DNA of 64,000 bases from Pyropia yezoensis (GCA_009829735.1 CM020618.1:14118568-14182567), one strand, 5' to 3'; counted from the stretch's first letter, positions 1-13,234 are shown. Notes: a model not told the origin generated them from the letters alone. Translations and numbers: made by a program.

Positions 1-1219
1 TAAATAAACGAGAAAATTGAATTGTCACACATGGTCATACATAGATATCTAGATATCAATCCACCTGATGAGTATCGTGCTTATCCATAAAATGCCCAGA
101 CGCCTCGCTGCGACGTTTCCCATGTCCGGGGTGGACCACCGAACTCCATTGCGACGGTTCTTTTATTCCTCCAATGAAAAGCCTGAGCGCTGTCCATCTC
201 GCGAGAGTCGCGCGTGAGCGTTCGAAGACCTTTCAGGCAATCCGGCTGATTTGAAATCGACAGCTGGGGTGCCCAGCTTGTGGCGTCCACTTTTGGCCCG
301 TATCTGGTCGCGCACCGCCCTGTGCAGGCCGCGTGGTCCGTGGTATTTCAAAATAAAAAATGTAAATGAACTGTACCGTGGTTCCCAGCATGGGTGGCAC
401 TGGCCAATCAGATCGTTTTAACCCCCACTTTCACAAGCGTTGCTGCGTAATCGTTTGCCTGTGCACGACTAACTGCTGTACTCGGAGACCTTATCTCTTG
501 ACGGCCGTCGTAGCTGTGACGGTCTCTTGCACAGAGATGCCTATGAGCGATCAACCTGCCCTGCCACCCGAGCCACACTGTGCCTACACCCCGCACAGGA
601 ACACAGAAGCGAAGCAGTTTTTTCTACGGTGAAAACTTCCACCTTCGTTCATAGCAGCGGACCGATGCCACCACACTCACACCGCGTCCCCTCACCGATG
701 GCACCGCAGTCCGAACCAATGCCACTGGACGTCTCCGCGTCGCACGCATCCCCAGCACATTATCCTGTCACGCCTCCTGTCTCTGCTGCCAATGCTTCGC
801 CATCCCTTGGGCAGCACAGGCACTTCCGTGACCAGCGTCTCAGATACCTGGCGCCTTCTCTAGGGCGCACGAGCTGCTTCGTTATCCAGGGTTGGCGCCA
901 AGGCAGACTGGGAGGTCGGGCCGCGTGGCAAACTTCGACCCAGAGCGCAAACAATGATGACGATGGGCCGCCGACTTACCGGGGGAGACTGAACACCTGC
1001 GTCACCTGTCGCACACGACCCTGCACCGCTGCCACTTCCTCCTCCGCGTCACTACCAATCCCCTTTGTGCCACCACTCTCCACCGCTATCGGGATGAGCT
1101 GGGAGCCTCTGGCTGGCAGGCATGCATACAGCCGTGTATCGCCGGGGGTTGCTTCTGCTCTCGCAGCTCTTCCTGTTATGGCGCGGGCGGCTCCCCATTG
1201 AGACCTGTGCCGAGCCCCC
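1..1219. other. Gene-poor stretch, no supported gene
   Basis: Nothing recognisable is seen on either strand. A 224-codon open frame at 527-1201 is rich in Pro, Ser and Ala, matches no family I know and has no clear start context. It could be upstream exon sequence of the SET-domain locus that follows. Base composition is close to balanced, unlike the very GC-rich DNA after 11.8 kb. Confidence 0.5.
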
Positions 1220-1822
1220 GTGGACCAGTGGCCTGATGCAGCGAAGGAGGTTATCGCGTTCCAAGTTAATCATTTAGTGCTCCTCGCCCTTGACGCGGCC
1301 GAGAGCGACACGTACATGCGCCGGTCCTTAATTGCTGGCGCGGGACGTGGCGTGTTTGCTGCTCGTGACTTCGTCGCTGGCGAGTACATCCTGCCTTTTT
1401 TTGGCCAAGTCATTTATCACGACCTCGGCACTGCGGTGTACCAGTCGGATCCCGATGTTACTGTGCGGCGGTAAGGTGGTGGTGTGCTCTCGAGCGCTCT
1501 GTGCACGACTGCATCCCACCGGGGGACGCGCTCTTTGCAGGTGGGTACTGGCTCCGACTTTTGGTACTCGCTGGCTGGGTCTCCCAACGGGCCGGATCTA
1601 ACGGTGTCTGTGGTTCCCTTCAAGTTCTGCGCCGCAGGCTGGGCCAATGCCCCGCAAGAAGGTCTTCCTCACAATGCTATCTTCCACCAGCGTTCTGATC
1701 CTGTTGAGTCGCACGAGGATCTCATGAAGCACGACAACCTGCGAATCCAGGTGACCAGGCGCATCAAGAAGGACGCCGAAGTCGTTTTCTGGTATGGTGC
1801 GGTGTACGACCATTGGGGGTGA
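1220..1822 (+). CDS. SET-domain protein fragment, junction unresolved
   Basis: Two blocks match the two ends of a SET (lysine methyltransferase) domain. The first, up to about 1470, contains IAGAGRGVFAARDFVAGEYI, the N-terminal SET motif of a GxGxG-like turn followed by GE.I. The second, about 1541-1822, contains NLRIQVTRRIKKDAEVVFWYG, the C-terminal SET motif ending in the YG that lines the active site, then a stop. A GTAAGG donor at 1471 and a TTTGCAG acceptor ending at 1540 would frame a 70-bp intron, but joining them shifts the frame and gives an early stop. A weaker donor at 1463 keeps the frame. So this is either a gene with an unusual donor or a decayed copy. The open frame begins at a GTG; the first in-frame ATG is at 1316, inside the domain, so upstream exons are likely missing or unrecognised. 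No cysteine-rich pre/post-SET region is visible. Confidence 0.5.
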
Positions 1823-1940
1823 TGGGGTTTTAAGGAAGGTCCATCGTGGTGGAGGTTACGAAAGAGCGCGAGCTCCTTCAAATTTAGAAAAATGAAAAAA
1901 CGCCGAGCGCTGAAACCGGCGATCTCATGTCCGAGGGTGC

Positions 1941-2501
1941 ATGCACCATGGTGCACGTCGTGCACCTGTCGCGTCTTTTCACGAAACCAAAAGTAATACT
2001 CTTCGAGCAAGAGTGCAGCACCTCGGGAGGCCCTCCCCAGTGGCCCCCCAGTGCTGGACTATGCCCCCTGGGCGTCGCGCGGCGCGGGCTATTGCCGCCA
2101 CGGCCGCCACCTCCGCCACCGACGTCGGTGCCGCCTACGAACGCTTAAGTCGTTGTCGACCCGGCGAGAGTGGGGAAGAAGAGGGGAGAGCAGAGAGGGG
2201 GAGGGCACCGCATCTGCACGCGGTCAGCGCCCAGCAAACATCCTTGACGCGTGAGGAGACACGCGATGGCCTCTCTCAAGCGCTCAACGTCGTTGACCGC
2301 ATGCTGGGCAAGGGTGCGCACGGTCGCCTCATGAAGATCCAAGTGCGACGCCTTTTCTGGGATCGTCCAATGAATCGCCGCCGTGAAAGTCATACAAAGC
2401 AGAGAACGACGCTGAAGGATCCCCGACACGGGCAGGAGCCTTCGGCGTTCGGTCGCCCATTTCAGCAGTGGCCGTGGCTGGGGCTGCGACGTTTCCGCTA
2501 A
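1941..2501 (+). CDS. Hypothetical ORF, unrecognised
   Basis: A 186-codon open frame from an ATG, with a second ATG at 2061 that begins an Ala/Arg-rich stretch. Its middle part (about residues 100-150, LTREETRDGLSQALNVVDR onward) looks like a charged helical segment, which is why I list it. I recognise no family and see no domain motif. It lies about 120 bp after the SET fragment on the same strand. It may be an exon of a longer gene, a transposon remnant or chance. Confidence 0.2.
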   Translation: MHHGARRAPVASFHETKSNTLRARVQHLGRPSPVAPQCWTMPPGRRAARAIAATAATSATDVGAAYERLSRCRPGESGEEEGRAERGRAPHLHAVSAQQTSLTREETRDGLSQALNVVDRMLGKGAHGRLMKIQVRRLFWDRPMNRRRESHTKQRTTLKDPRHGQEPSAFGRPFQQWPWLGLRRFR

Positions 2502-3965
2502 TTGGAGGCAGGGGCGCCATCAGTGCTTTAGTTAGGGGTTTCATAAAGCACGAAGCAATCTAGAGTGCGGCGCTTGCCTCCCCATTCTAGAGGGTCTCCT
2601 GCAGCATTCGTGGAGTTTTCTTAGACCGAGACTGGGCCACAACACGGGCCCACCAGACAGGTCGTTGAGAACACTTTCTCAGCCCAATGGGTGACACGCA
2701 AGGCGGAGGGATACTAATCGCGAGCTCCTCACGCGAGGTAGGTGTGCTCCTCGGGCTGCGGGCTGAAACGTTTGGCAACAATCTGCAGCAGTGTCCGGCC
2801 CACCCCCTCCCAGGCCAATTGAAAAATGCCTGGCCAGACGCTGCAAACGCCGCAGCACGGCGTCGGGGTATTTTATAGATTAGCACGATACGGGTCCGTT
2901 TCGTTTCTCCAAATGAGCCAAGCCCGGATTGTTTTTTCCATGAATCTAGAAGTCTATATTTTTATTAGAAGCAACTGTGTAAGTTCTCTTGTAATTTTGT
3001 AAACCCTTTCTCGTAGGAACCACCGACTCCCTGGCCATTACGCCCCAACAGGCTGGAGTTGCATCTATTCTTCTTTGCAACTACTGCGAAGCAAGTGGTT
3101 CAGTGAGGATCTCCGGGCTCAATGATCCTGACAGAAACATGCAACAGGTTTCTTTGTGGAACAGTAAGAAGCAGTTGTGGACCTCTTTTACGTCGCGTAC
3201 GACCACAAGATTAGGTTGTCCAACAGCTGACAGCGCTGTCCAGCCAATGCAGCGCCCGTGTATCTCAGAAACTGACTATATGCTTCCACCGTGGGCAACC
3301 AGGACAGAAATCAGGAGGGAGCAATTCCTGTTTTCTGATGTCCATCCCAAGTAAAGGCACCATGTGTGGACAGGATGTCGATTAGACGGTAGATGACGAT
3401 CGAAACTTCAAGATGAGGCGTCTGCGAATCATGTGCCCCATGTCGTGCGCCCTCCTCGCCCGCAATCTCCATCCTCCGTGCCTTCCCCCCTCTCGGAGCC
3501 CCGTGCCCCTCCCTGTTTGTTCGCGTCCCCCCCCCCCGCCCCCCCCCAGGCGTATGCGAGGAGTACCTCATGCTCCCGAAGACGGGAAGTCGACCCTGGG
3601 TGTACGTTCTTGTTGAGCCGCTACCTCTGAGACGCAGCTCGGGTCGCGGGGAGCGGGAGAGAGTAAAGAGGTGGAAACGAGAGAGATGCAGGAAGGTGGG
3701 GAAGTAGCGAGAGAGAGAGGAGCGGGAAAGAGGGAAAACCTGCATACTTGTGTGGCGCATGGTCCTATCCGTGAGCTCACCGTCTCCTTGCCGATGGCAA
3801 ACTCCGACCCCGTCTCTCAATGCTTTTTCTTGCTTGGCGTGAGTTTCCTCCCATCGTCCGCGACATCGCAGTCCTTGCGGCCTATGAGACTGTGAACGCG
3901 GTTCTGCGGGAGCAGGCCAGGGCTCGTGTATAGTCGGCGCGGTCTCGTGCTGCCAAAGCTGGCGG
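2502..3965. other. Intergenic, no supported gene
   Basis: No recognisable coding segment. Contains an AT-rich patch near 2930-3000 and a C-run at 3529-3547 inside a CT-rich stretch followed by a purine-rich stretch (about 3640-3735). Open frames on both strands overlap one another and show no motif. Confidence 0.5.
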
Positions 3966-4009
3966 CTTCTTGCCACGATGGGCACTCCCCGTGAGCAGCT
4001 TAAGGGTCG

Positions 4010-4270
4010 CGGGCGGTGCGGCTGGCGCGGGCGGCGTGGCGAGCCAACCTATTGCCGCAATCGCCAGCGACGCGGCAGGCCAACCTTTTACCGCAGGCGT
4101 CGGCTGCGCGGCAGGGCAGGCGCGTTCCGCAGGCGTGGGCGGCGCGGCGGGCCCACCTTTCGTGATGGACGCCGGTGGTTTGACGGGTCCTCCCGTTGTT
4201 GCGGACGCGGGCGGTGTGTCGGGTGGGGGCGATCCGGCGGGTGCTGGCGGCTCGACGGGCTCCTCTTCAT
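4010..4270 (+). repeat. GC-rich minisatellite in an Ala/Gly-rich open frame
   Basis: Degenerate tandem units of about 36-39 bp, with anchors GCAGGCGTCGG near 4093, GCAGGCGTGGG near 4129, then diverged copies near 4168 and 4204. Read on the plus strand they give 12-13-residue Ala/Gly units within an open frame that runs to a stop at 4725; on the minus strand they give Pro/Ala units within another long open frame. The plus-strand frame has no ATG before about 4164. I cannot tell which strand, if any, is translated. The part after 4500 is more complex and ends in a basic/Ser-rich tail that I do not recognise. Confidence 0.4.
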
Positions 4271-4725
4271 CACAAACCGCGGCTGGAGAATCTGGCTGCG
4301 GGCTGCAGTTTCCAGTCGTGTCGTTCTCCCCCTCTCCGAGTCTGGCGGTTGCCTCGTCGTCGTCCACAGATTGTGCGGAGGTTGTTGTGGCGACGGCGTC
4401 TCGTGCAGCCGCGCCACCCACTTCGGCTGCTGTCGGGGCGTCGGCCGCGGTCGGTGCGGCCGGCATGGCCCAGCGGGCGGGCGCGGTTGGGATATCGAAC
4501 AACGCCGGGGCGATAGGCCTGCAGTGCTTGCGGCGGCATGCGACGGCCACGGCGCGGACGCTGGCCGGAACGGCGAAGCACCACCGCTTTCTGTCGCCCC
4601 TCACCGCCAGCGTGTACCGGTGCTCAAACCGCCGGAAACAGCTTGCTAAGCAGGCGTCGGTCGTGTACCAGGGGATGTCCAGCGCATCTGGCTCAATCGT
4701 ATACGCGCGTGTTTTTCAAGCGTAG

Positions 4726-7700
4726 GGTCGGGAATCGTGCCATTTTCGCTCAGCATCCCGAATACTCGCTTGCTTCATGAGCGTGCGTCCACCATTAGCT
4801 TACGTGGAACTCACCCGATTGTAGGCGGCCAGTACTTATGGGATCTGTTCTCGGCCCGTGATGCGCGGAGTTAGAAAACTAAGGTATAGAACGACCCTGT
4901 CGACTCGGACTCCGATGTTTCATCGCTCCTCGAGCGCACGCCTCCCCGGCGCACCCGCCACCACAACTATGGATGCGTCGCCGAGCTAGTGTGCGCCCTC
5001 GGGCCGGTCTCCAGGGTAGGGCGGGTGGAGCGCTGACCAACTTCCTTGCAGCCTTCTAATGCGAAGCAAGGTCAGGCGGTGCTCTCGGGCAAGCCGAAGC
5101 CAATGACACCTACGCTTGCCAGCGCCCGTGCACCGCCTGGCTCGCGAATGTCCCCAGGAGTCGTTTCAACAGACAGGCCCAGCGGAGGATCCCGTACTCG
5201 CTTCGCTTGACAAGTACGCAGAAGAGCCATCAGAGAAGAGAGTCCAGTCAAACGGAAATGTAAATTGCGGAACATTTCGTAAATTGACCTATTTTTCATG
5301 CGCAAGGTACTCTTGCTGTACTCATGCTGCTGCTGAGATACACTACTGGATAGTACGCTTGTGAACACTCACAAGAGTCCACAGTCACGGGCGACCCTAG
5401 GGTTGGCGAGAAGTCGGCTGGCTGAAAGAAGATACTCGTGCCCCAGCTACGACTCCCAATACTTTGCGCTGGACCAAATCTGGTACGCTTCACAACCCCT
5501 GCGTCCTATCGATAACCTATCCCGCATACGTTGCAAGATTTGGACACTCAAGCGACCGTGTGCGAGATCTCCAGATGTGATCTGTGGTGGGAAGCGAGTG
5601 CTGCTGGGCGTCCGGCGCGTCGATGAAATTGGGGATCAGAGTTTAACACAGTGAGAGGATGCCCCTGCTCGCCCGGTCACCCGCAGCATAGAAGACAAAA
5701 CGTGAAGGCTCTGCTTGCCAGCGAGGACACGGCTCACGGCATGCCTTAAAGTGAGGCTGAGCTACATGACCCTCGTATTGTTGCGCCCTATAGACGCTGA
5801 GATCCAAACATTCATGGTTCTTACAATTGCGAGTGCTTGCATGCGAAATTGACCTTTCCTGGCGCGAGCTAACTGCGTCGTTGCCGAGGTCACTTGGTTC
5901 AGCACTTCAGCACAGTTTCAGCTCGTAGAGAACAAAAAAAGCAATAAGCTAAAAAAACTTGCCCTTTTTATGCACCGCTTGTGCTATGAGCCTCCCTTCT
6001 TGTTGCTTTTTTCGCTCATACTCTGAACTGATTATTTCTTGCCATTGAGTCTTTGCCATACAACTAGAAACAACTGTGAGATGGGTTGCATGTGGGCGAA
6101 TTGCGTCTGCTGATGCCCCGACGAACATCTCTTCCAATTGGCGGTTCAGTCGACGATGTTGGATCCCGATATCTAAATATCAAGCACTTGTAAACAGTGT
6201 GACTGTTCACGTTGCAAGTGCTTCTTCTTTGAGTTGTTCATGGCGCGCTTCAAAAAAGTGATGCGACGCGGGTAGAGCCCCACGCCCTTCTCAGCAGATA
6301 ATTGCCAAAGTGCACATCGCTCTCGCCCGTCTTTCGGCTCCCGGCATCGAACAGGAAAGGGCGGCAGTCCACACCCATACATTTTCGCTGATTCGTCACT
6401 CTTCGTGCGACCCTGTCCTTTTCCACGTCTGGGAGCTGTGCAGTTCTCTGGCCCGAGTGACCTGTCCCTTCGCACGATAGGACTGATAGGCCCGAGTCCA
6501 CTTCTTAGGCCGTTCCAAGCAGGTCACAGCAGCCCTGGCCGGTCACAGCAGCCGTCCACGCAACGCTACTGCGCATGTTCCAATCAGCGTGCCGTAATCC
6601 GTGCCGAGTCTCTGCTCGGGGCTTTTCATGCAGGTCCAACCAGTCCCAGCAGGTCACAGCAGTCCACTTGACGTCCGAGCGACGAAATTGTTAATCTCGG
6701 TCTTTGGCCAACACAGCCGCCACAGATGAGTGACCTGAAGTGTGGCTCGGCCCCGCGGTCTGGTACCGCCTGAGATATGTTGTGGCCAAGAGCGCGTAAT
6801 CGCGGAGATCGAACTGTGTGAGATTTTTGCCATGACCGGCACGGGGCTCTACCCGCGTCTCATCAGTATTCTGAAGCGCCCCATACATCAGATTGTATCT
6901 GTGGTATAAAACTCGATCCGCCCACGCACGTGTCAAAATCCCTCGGGGGAAAGGGACAGGTAACACAGAAAGGGGAACTACGAGAGTGGTATGCCTGTTG
7001 CCTCACGTGCCTGCTCGCAGAGCAAACAGATACGCACGGTAGTGCACACGGGGAAGAGGAAAGCAAACGCGCAGTTGTCTTTTTCCTGAGGGCGCGGGCC
7101 AAGGGCGCCTCGCTGTCGCTCTTAACGTGCATCTGGGGGAGCCTCGGCACGTCGGCCAGGTATCCCCCCCATACCCCCGAGTGGCCCCGACACGAGTCTA
7201 ACCTCGTCAGGTCGGGGTCCACTATCACTACTAAATCTTTTCCCACTCACTAATCTCACACTCAAATTCTCTCAAATCAAGTCCCTCAGTATGCAAAACC
7301 ACATTAAAAGTCGCTCTCTCACGTGTGGGTAGCGCAGTCCACCGCATCCCAGTGCCGGTCACGGGCCACGGCCGCCAACCATCACCACACGGCGGGCGTG
7401 TTCTGGCACCTGGTGCCCCCTGGTCGCCATCCCGGGTCGACGCCCAGTCGGGGCCAGGGATGCTACAGTATCCCAGGGACGAGAGGGCGAGAACGTAGAC
7501 GTGATGAATCCTACATGCAATGATGATTGTATCGACTCTGATTGTACCGCGTCGATGACGGTCAGCCCCACTCACGAGAACGGGTCGAGCGGTACAGACC
7601 GCTTTTGTCACGTTAGGAGAGAGAGCGGATCGGCCGACTTCTTCAGGCAGCCCGTCCGGCCTGCTTCTCCGCCGCTTTGAAAGAACACTCCGCGGCTGCA

Positions 7701-10700
7701 CGCCCAACGACGTGGTGGCAGATGGCCAGTGTGGCACCCACGGAACTCCGCTCGTAGTCATGAAGACAATCAGACGTGGCCAGCGCTTGTTGGGCATGGA
7801 CGAGCGTGCTCACTCTTGGAGAAGGGTGGCGACGACCCGTCACATGCGCCCAGCCTCCGGCGGGACGGTGACCATTCCGCATCGACGTAAAACGCCGGTT
7901 CGCAAATCGTACAAGTGTTTTCATCCACTTAAGCTTCTTGACTGATGCACTCGCCGCCTACGAGTCGGGCCGCTCAGTGGTAAAAAAAAAACATGTTGGT
8001 CATAGCCCACCGCCTGTGATGCAAGCATCTTCTGCCTCCCACCGTGGCTAGAGCGTGCGAGGCAGCTAGTATCAGAGTAAGCGAGCAGGGTGAGATAGCG
8101 TAAGATACTTCTTGCATCTTGGGCGCTTTACTGAAGTGCTGTATCGGCGGGGGGCAGACCATGTAACAGAGGCTCTCGGGAGTTCTCGGCAGCAATCCAT
8201 GGGAAAGATGAGCAGAACGCCGAATCGTCGGCAGCGCTTCTTGCACAAGCACGTAATTAGCCAGGGAAGTCATCTCATTTAGAAAGCTTCCATTCCAAGA
8301 GCAGCCTCCGAGGAATGGTCAAAAGCTATACTGGGCGACGTGCACTGCGCGTACTAAAGGTCTATCTCATACATTATTGCACACGAGATATGCTTTTTAC
8401 CCAGCCGTACGCATGCGGCCCCTCGATGGAAACCGCTGCGCCGTACTTGCACTTGTGCTACGGAATTAAAAAACAAGAAAGATGCTCTGGAAATCCTCAT
8501 GCGAGAGCGAAGACAGCTCGAAAGAAGCGAACGATATAGTGTTCGAAGTGACCACAGGCCAGCGCTTTATTTTCTGACATGCTAGATATCAACTCGTGCA
8601 CACTTTCTTCTGTTCGTTTTATGTGATCCCACTTGTAGTGCATGCAAAATGCGACCTTCGCGCGCGAAGCAGTCACAGAAGGCTCTCTCCCTGTCTCCGT
8701 GAGAACACAAAAAAGTCTGGGAAGCCTTCAAACACTGGGCCCAATCCACTGCACGTATGTTTGTACTGCTGGGGGCCCCATCAGAGCCTCGGTCTGGTCC
8801 TTCAGGTCGTCAGTCGCTATTCTGAGCTTCCTCCCGATTCCACTCCCCCTGCTCCCATTCGCCGGGTGGCGCACAGGTTCGCTCGACGATAGACAGCGTA
8901 TTCCCTCCAGTCTAATTGGGCTCATGGAACAGTAAGGAATGACGTGAGACCCCAACGAGAGGCAGTTTGCTCATTGATGAGCTGTACGAAGCCAGAACGG
9001 CCGGCACATTTGGGTTCGGGCACCTGCCGAAATCGACGCTGTGTTTGTGAGCTGCCAGGTCACCCTTACGTTGTACTCTAGTAGATCGCCCTGGGGCGCC
9101 CCAGCCCTCTAACGTCATCGAAAGTGTTCGCCCTAGCCGTGCCGTCTGACTGTACAGGGTAGATTCGCGAAAACACACGCAACTTTCTTCCGGATCCCGT
9201 CTCAGTGTGTCCTGCGAGCTTTGCAACTGACAGCCTGTCGATGAGTGGCTCCCAGGACATCCTGGGCCCCACCTACCGGTGACGGTCACGCTTGGAAGCC
9301 TTGCGAATCGGTCTGGCTGCGCCGTGTCCAGCAAGCAAGTCTCGCCAGAGGGGCTCGGGCAGGCGCAGCTCGTGGTGCGACCTATCGGGTGGAGGCACGC
9401 ATGCACCTCAGAACAGTAAGGATTGCATCAGACGTAAGATTTCGCGTGACAGCCTTGTCGTTTCGGGCAGTTCAGGACATGCACATCATACTGCTGTGCG
9501 ACTTGGCCATGTACTTAATGCATGTAATGTTTATTTTTTCTGATAGGTCACGCTGCAGCGCGCTCTCGGACATGTAAGGTAGCCAGATCTGGCTTGAGTT
9601 CAGTCTCCGAGCACGTATGAGACCAGGGGTTTGTGTGGCGTACAGCTCACAACACGGTGCACGTGCTATATTTCTAGCAGGTGGGTGAGCATCGGATAAA
9701 CGATTAACATCGGCGGGATGCGGGATGCGGCGTCTGAGAGGGCGGTGGCTTCATGCGGACCCAGGTCAATGCAGCAGCAGAGCCTGACAAAGGGGGAATG
9801 CTTTAGCGGCTCTGCCTGTTCTAAGAGCCATCTCGTGGGAATGGCAGTGGGCGCGCGCTTACGAGTATGACGCCCAGTACTGTTGTGGGGCACTTCGGCT
9901 GCCTTTCCGAGGGCGCAACGAGCAGGACTAGTCAAGAAAACTCATGACGGGATACGAAAGGAAGTCGGAGTGGGCTCCGACGCACACAGGTGAGAGGGAG
10001 GTGGACGCTTGCAGGGAGTTGTTCTTGCATGAGTGCGTACAGAGAGGCTCGTCCACGGCGTGGCCAGGGAGTAGTATGCTCTCTGCAATGCTTCGTGTGC
10101 TCGAAATGAGGGAGGAGATGGCTACGGTTTGTTCTTCGGGCTAGTCAATACTCAAACAAGATTGGCTACGCGGTTTCTTGTGGTTCGCTTTTTTTCCTCC
10201 CACGCAAAAGAACCGAGCTGAACAAGTGCCGGATCGAACGTCGTGTCATGGTCATTGATTACTCGATAAGAAAGGTAGAGGCCGATGCAGCAAGTCCACT
10301 CGTTGTCCGTGTGAACAGGCTCTCGAAGGCTGCTCGGTTGGGTCAATCACGAGGCACAGGCATGTCCAACCTGGAGCTCCGCCTCCGTCTCTGAAGCCTG
10401 CTCTCCAAATACTCTGGCAGGCCTGGGTCGTCCGCCGGTGACGACGAAAGCTTGGAACGAGTGAAAGAGTCACTCCAACGGCTCCAAGGGAGCCAACTCG
10501 AGGCAGCTGAGGCTGTGTGCCTCGTACGCAAGCCATGATCGATGCCATTGAGCTTCCATTCCTCGCCCATGAGCCATGCAACCGGTGACTCGCCCTCCGC
10601 GCATCACTCCTCTCCATTTCGTCCTTGATACAATGTTGCCCAAGCGTCGCCGACCGTCGTGGCTAGGATCGGTGACAGGGCGTCTTTACTTCGCAGCATC

Positions 10701-11800
10701 ATTTGCATGCAGTGGTGCATCTCCGGTAGGTCTGCTGACGCCGCGATACAGAAGCAGCTTCATCGCGCATGTTATCAGGTCAAATGCTCAGGATGCCAGC
10801 ATAGACCTGCCCTGCGTGCCCCATCACATCCCCCTGTCTCCGCTCGCGCCAGGGTGTGGCGCGGTGAGGTATTAAAATCGATAGTAGCATGGAAAAAGGT
10901 CCCACCCAACGTTTCCTTCCCTCATCACCCGTCCTCTCGCGCTCATTCCTTTACCACAGCTTACTCTTTGTCGGACGAGAAAACAAAGTGGGGGCCGTCT
11001 CCCAGTCCATTGCCACATCAGTACAACTCAACTGCATACTCCGTCGCACACATCCACTGTACGGTACTGTTCCAGTGGAACACGGGCTGAAATGAGGGTG
11101 GGCTTCTTGCTGGCACGACCCTGTCATGCAACCACGTACCCACTGTACTTGTTCTAAAGGTGAAGGCGGCGGTTCCCCACGGCCCGCTTCGCCTGCCACG
11201 CCCGGATTCGTGCCTAAAGCAACGGTGGAGGCGTCTCGTAATTCCACGCGCCCGTCCAAACGGCACCATGTAAGACCTCATTTGGGAACCGTGTGTAGCT
11301 AAGCTATCGGCGGCAGCGCTGCTCCCTCGCGAGACAGGCGCGCACCGCTCCGATTTGGAGGCTTTCCCCCCTCCCGTGATTTCTATTGTCAGCAGAATGC
11401 ACTAGGGACGGCCAATGACATCTACCACTGACCGCCAGCTCCATTGCGCAGGTACGCGCTGCTCAAAAATATCTCCCCCTCTACGACCCGGTCCTCCCAT
11501 GGCATCGACGCAAGGTCTGGTGACATTACACTGGCCCTGGGCGTCTGGCCCCTTGAAACGCCTCTCACTCCTAGACCATTTACAGACTGAGAGACCAGTT
11601 CACAGACTGGGATGGACTGTTCCGCAGAGTACCTGAGGGTTTGGATCACACCGCAGTCTGCAGGGGCGGCCTGTGGGCGGCATCGCCGGGCGGTCTGGCC
11701 CGGCCCACACAGTTCAAATGTGTGGCATCTGGCCAGCCTGACTGAAGCCAAGTCCCCCCGAGCACTCTACCCACCGTGGTCTTTCTTCCACCCCTCTCGA
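4726..11800. other. 7 kb without a supported gene
   Basis: All open frames are short (150 codons or less), overlap on opposite strands and lack recognisable motifs. Minor structure: AGGTCACAGCAG occurs several times around 6520-6660, and short ATATC palindromes recur (near 6170 and 8585, like the one at 45-57). I see no rRNA, tRNA or transposase signature. Composition is lower in GC than the DNA after 11.8 kb, which suggests old non-genic or decayed sequence. Confidence 0.5.
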
Positions 11801-12737
11801 GATGGCTACGCCACCCTCCTTCCCCCCCTCATCGCCTGCGCCGGGCGCCACGCCGGGGCCCCAAGTCGCTGCGGGTGCCCCCGGAGATACGCGCTCCCCC
11901 CCCCCCCCCCCCCCCCAACGCGTGCACCCCGCCTCCGTCGCCCCCCCCCGCCTGACGCGACCACGAGCCCGTCCACGTCACCACGGGCGGCGGCCGCGGC
12001 GGCTGTGGCGGCGGTTTTGCTGGAATATCCTATCGTTCTCCCCCCAAGCGTCGCGCCGCCCCCTTGACGGGGTACACGTGGACGGGCCGGGCGCGCCGAC
12101 GGGCGGGGATTGGCTGGCCTGCCGCACGGGCCGGCGGAGATTTTCAAGGGCACGGCGGCGAGCCGCCGGGGCGGGCCTCGACGGAGGGCTGCCCCTTTAC
12201 TTGCGGTCGTTTTGATTGGCTCGTATCTCTCTCGTGTCACTCTCTCGTTAGCCAAATTTTAAAGCCGCGCCAATTCAAATCAACGGCCATTGGGTGCCCG
12301 GTTGGCTTGCTCAAGGGGAATAGACATGTCTCGGATGCAGCTGTGGGGCCCCCCGCCCGGCTCACGGCGGCTGTGCCCCCGGCGTGCCCCTGCCGGCTTA
12401 GGCAGCTGGGCAGCACGGGGCAGGTGGCTCTCTTTGGCAGGCGCCACCACCCAGCGGGGGGAGTGTCGGTGGCGGCCGTGAGCCGTGCAAGCACGTGGCG
12501 CCGCGCCAAGGCAGGCGCGGAGGCACACGCTCGCAGGGGAGGTGCGGGCCACGGGCAGCCGCATGCCCCACCGCCACCCACTCACAACCGCCGTGCCCAG
12601 GGGGAGGGGGGGCCGGGGGGGGGGGGGGGGGGGGGGGGTGGGGGGGCGTCAGGTGGGGGGGGGGGGGGGGGGGGGGGGCGGCGGCGGGAGGAACGGGCGT
12701 GGCGGGGGGGGGGGGGCGGTCTGCGGGGACGCCACCG
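11801..12737. other. Homopolymer-rich GC region, no supported gene
   Basis: Runs of C at about 11898-11917 and of G at 12617-12640 and 12656-12679 give long open frames on both strands that encode poly-Pro or poly-Gly. An ATG at 11802 opens a Pro/Arg-rich frame, but no conserved segment is visible. The frames differ only by homopolymer length, so none can be trusted. Confidence 0.45.
12600..12718. repeat. Poly-G tracts, G-quadruplex-prone
   Basis: Several uninterrupted G runs of about 10-24 bases lie within about 120 bp, separated by one to ten bases. On the plus strand this meets the usual sequence criterion for stacked G-quadruplexes. Run lengths in the assembly may be inaccurate here. Confidence 0.6.
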
Positions 12738-13010
12738 ATGGCCTCGACACGGTCCGCGACGCGGCTGCCGCTGACCCTGACGCCCGCGCAGGTGGCGGCG
12801 GACGCAGACAACTACGTGGGCGCCTGCACGGGCGCGTCCATGTTTACGTGCCTGATTGCGCCGCTCAACCTGGGCGTCGCGAGCGTGCTGCGCTGGTTCC
12901 ACACTGCCGCCGCCCGCGGACCCCGCGGGGGGGGGCAGGCTGAGCGGATGGTCGACTGTTGCTACCGTGGGAGGCCAGGTTGGGGGGGGGGCGGGACGAG
13001 GGTAGAGTGA
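12738..13010 (+). CDS. Possible small membrane protein or exon, unrecognised
   Basis: An ATG opens 90 codons. Residues about 26-50 (YVGACTGASMF then TCLIAPLNLGVASVL) form a plausible membrane-spanning helix with a short polar N-terminus rich in Thr/Ala. The tail after about residue 58 turns Gly/Arg-rich and may be intron read-through: a G-rich stretch typical of this region begins there. No family is recognised. It lies just upstream of the degenerate phosphoglycerate mutase on the same strand but does not resemble that family's N-terminus. Confidence 0.25.
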   Translation: MASTRSATRLPLTLTPAQVAADADNYVGACTGASMFTCLIAPLNLGVASVLRWFHTAAARGPRGGGQAERMVDCCYRGRPGWGGGGTRVE

Positions 13011-13133
13011 CCGCCCCGTGCACGTGCCTCCACTTCCTCTAACCCCCCCCCCCCCTCTGGCGGGTGTGTGGCTTCCTGCTTCCCCTCCCCCCCCCCGGCC
13101 TACAACCAGGGATGCCGCCCTCCTCACCCCCCC

Positions 13134-13234
13134 TCCGTTCGCCCCCCCACCTCCGTCATCCCACCCCCCCCCCCACCTCCGTCATCCCACCCCCCCCCCC
13201 CACCTCCGTCATCCCACCCCCCCCCCCCCCCCGT
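13134..13234 (+). repeat. C-rich tandem repeat, about 27-30 bp units
   Basis: Three copies of a unit with ACCTCCGTCATCCCA separated by C-runs of 8-14 bases. It directly precedes the phosphoglycerate mutase-like coding segment and could be intron or leader sequence. Unit length varies only through the C-runs. Confidence 0.65.

Noticed and set aside
13137..13230. CRISPR-like short repeats
   Set aside because: Units are C-runs with a 15-bp linker, without unique spacers, in a eukaryotic context.
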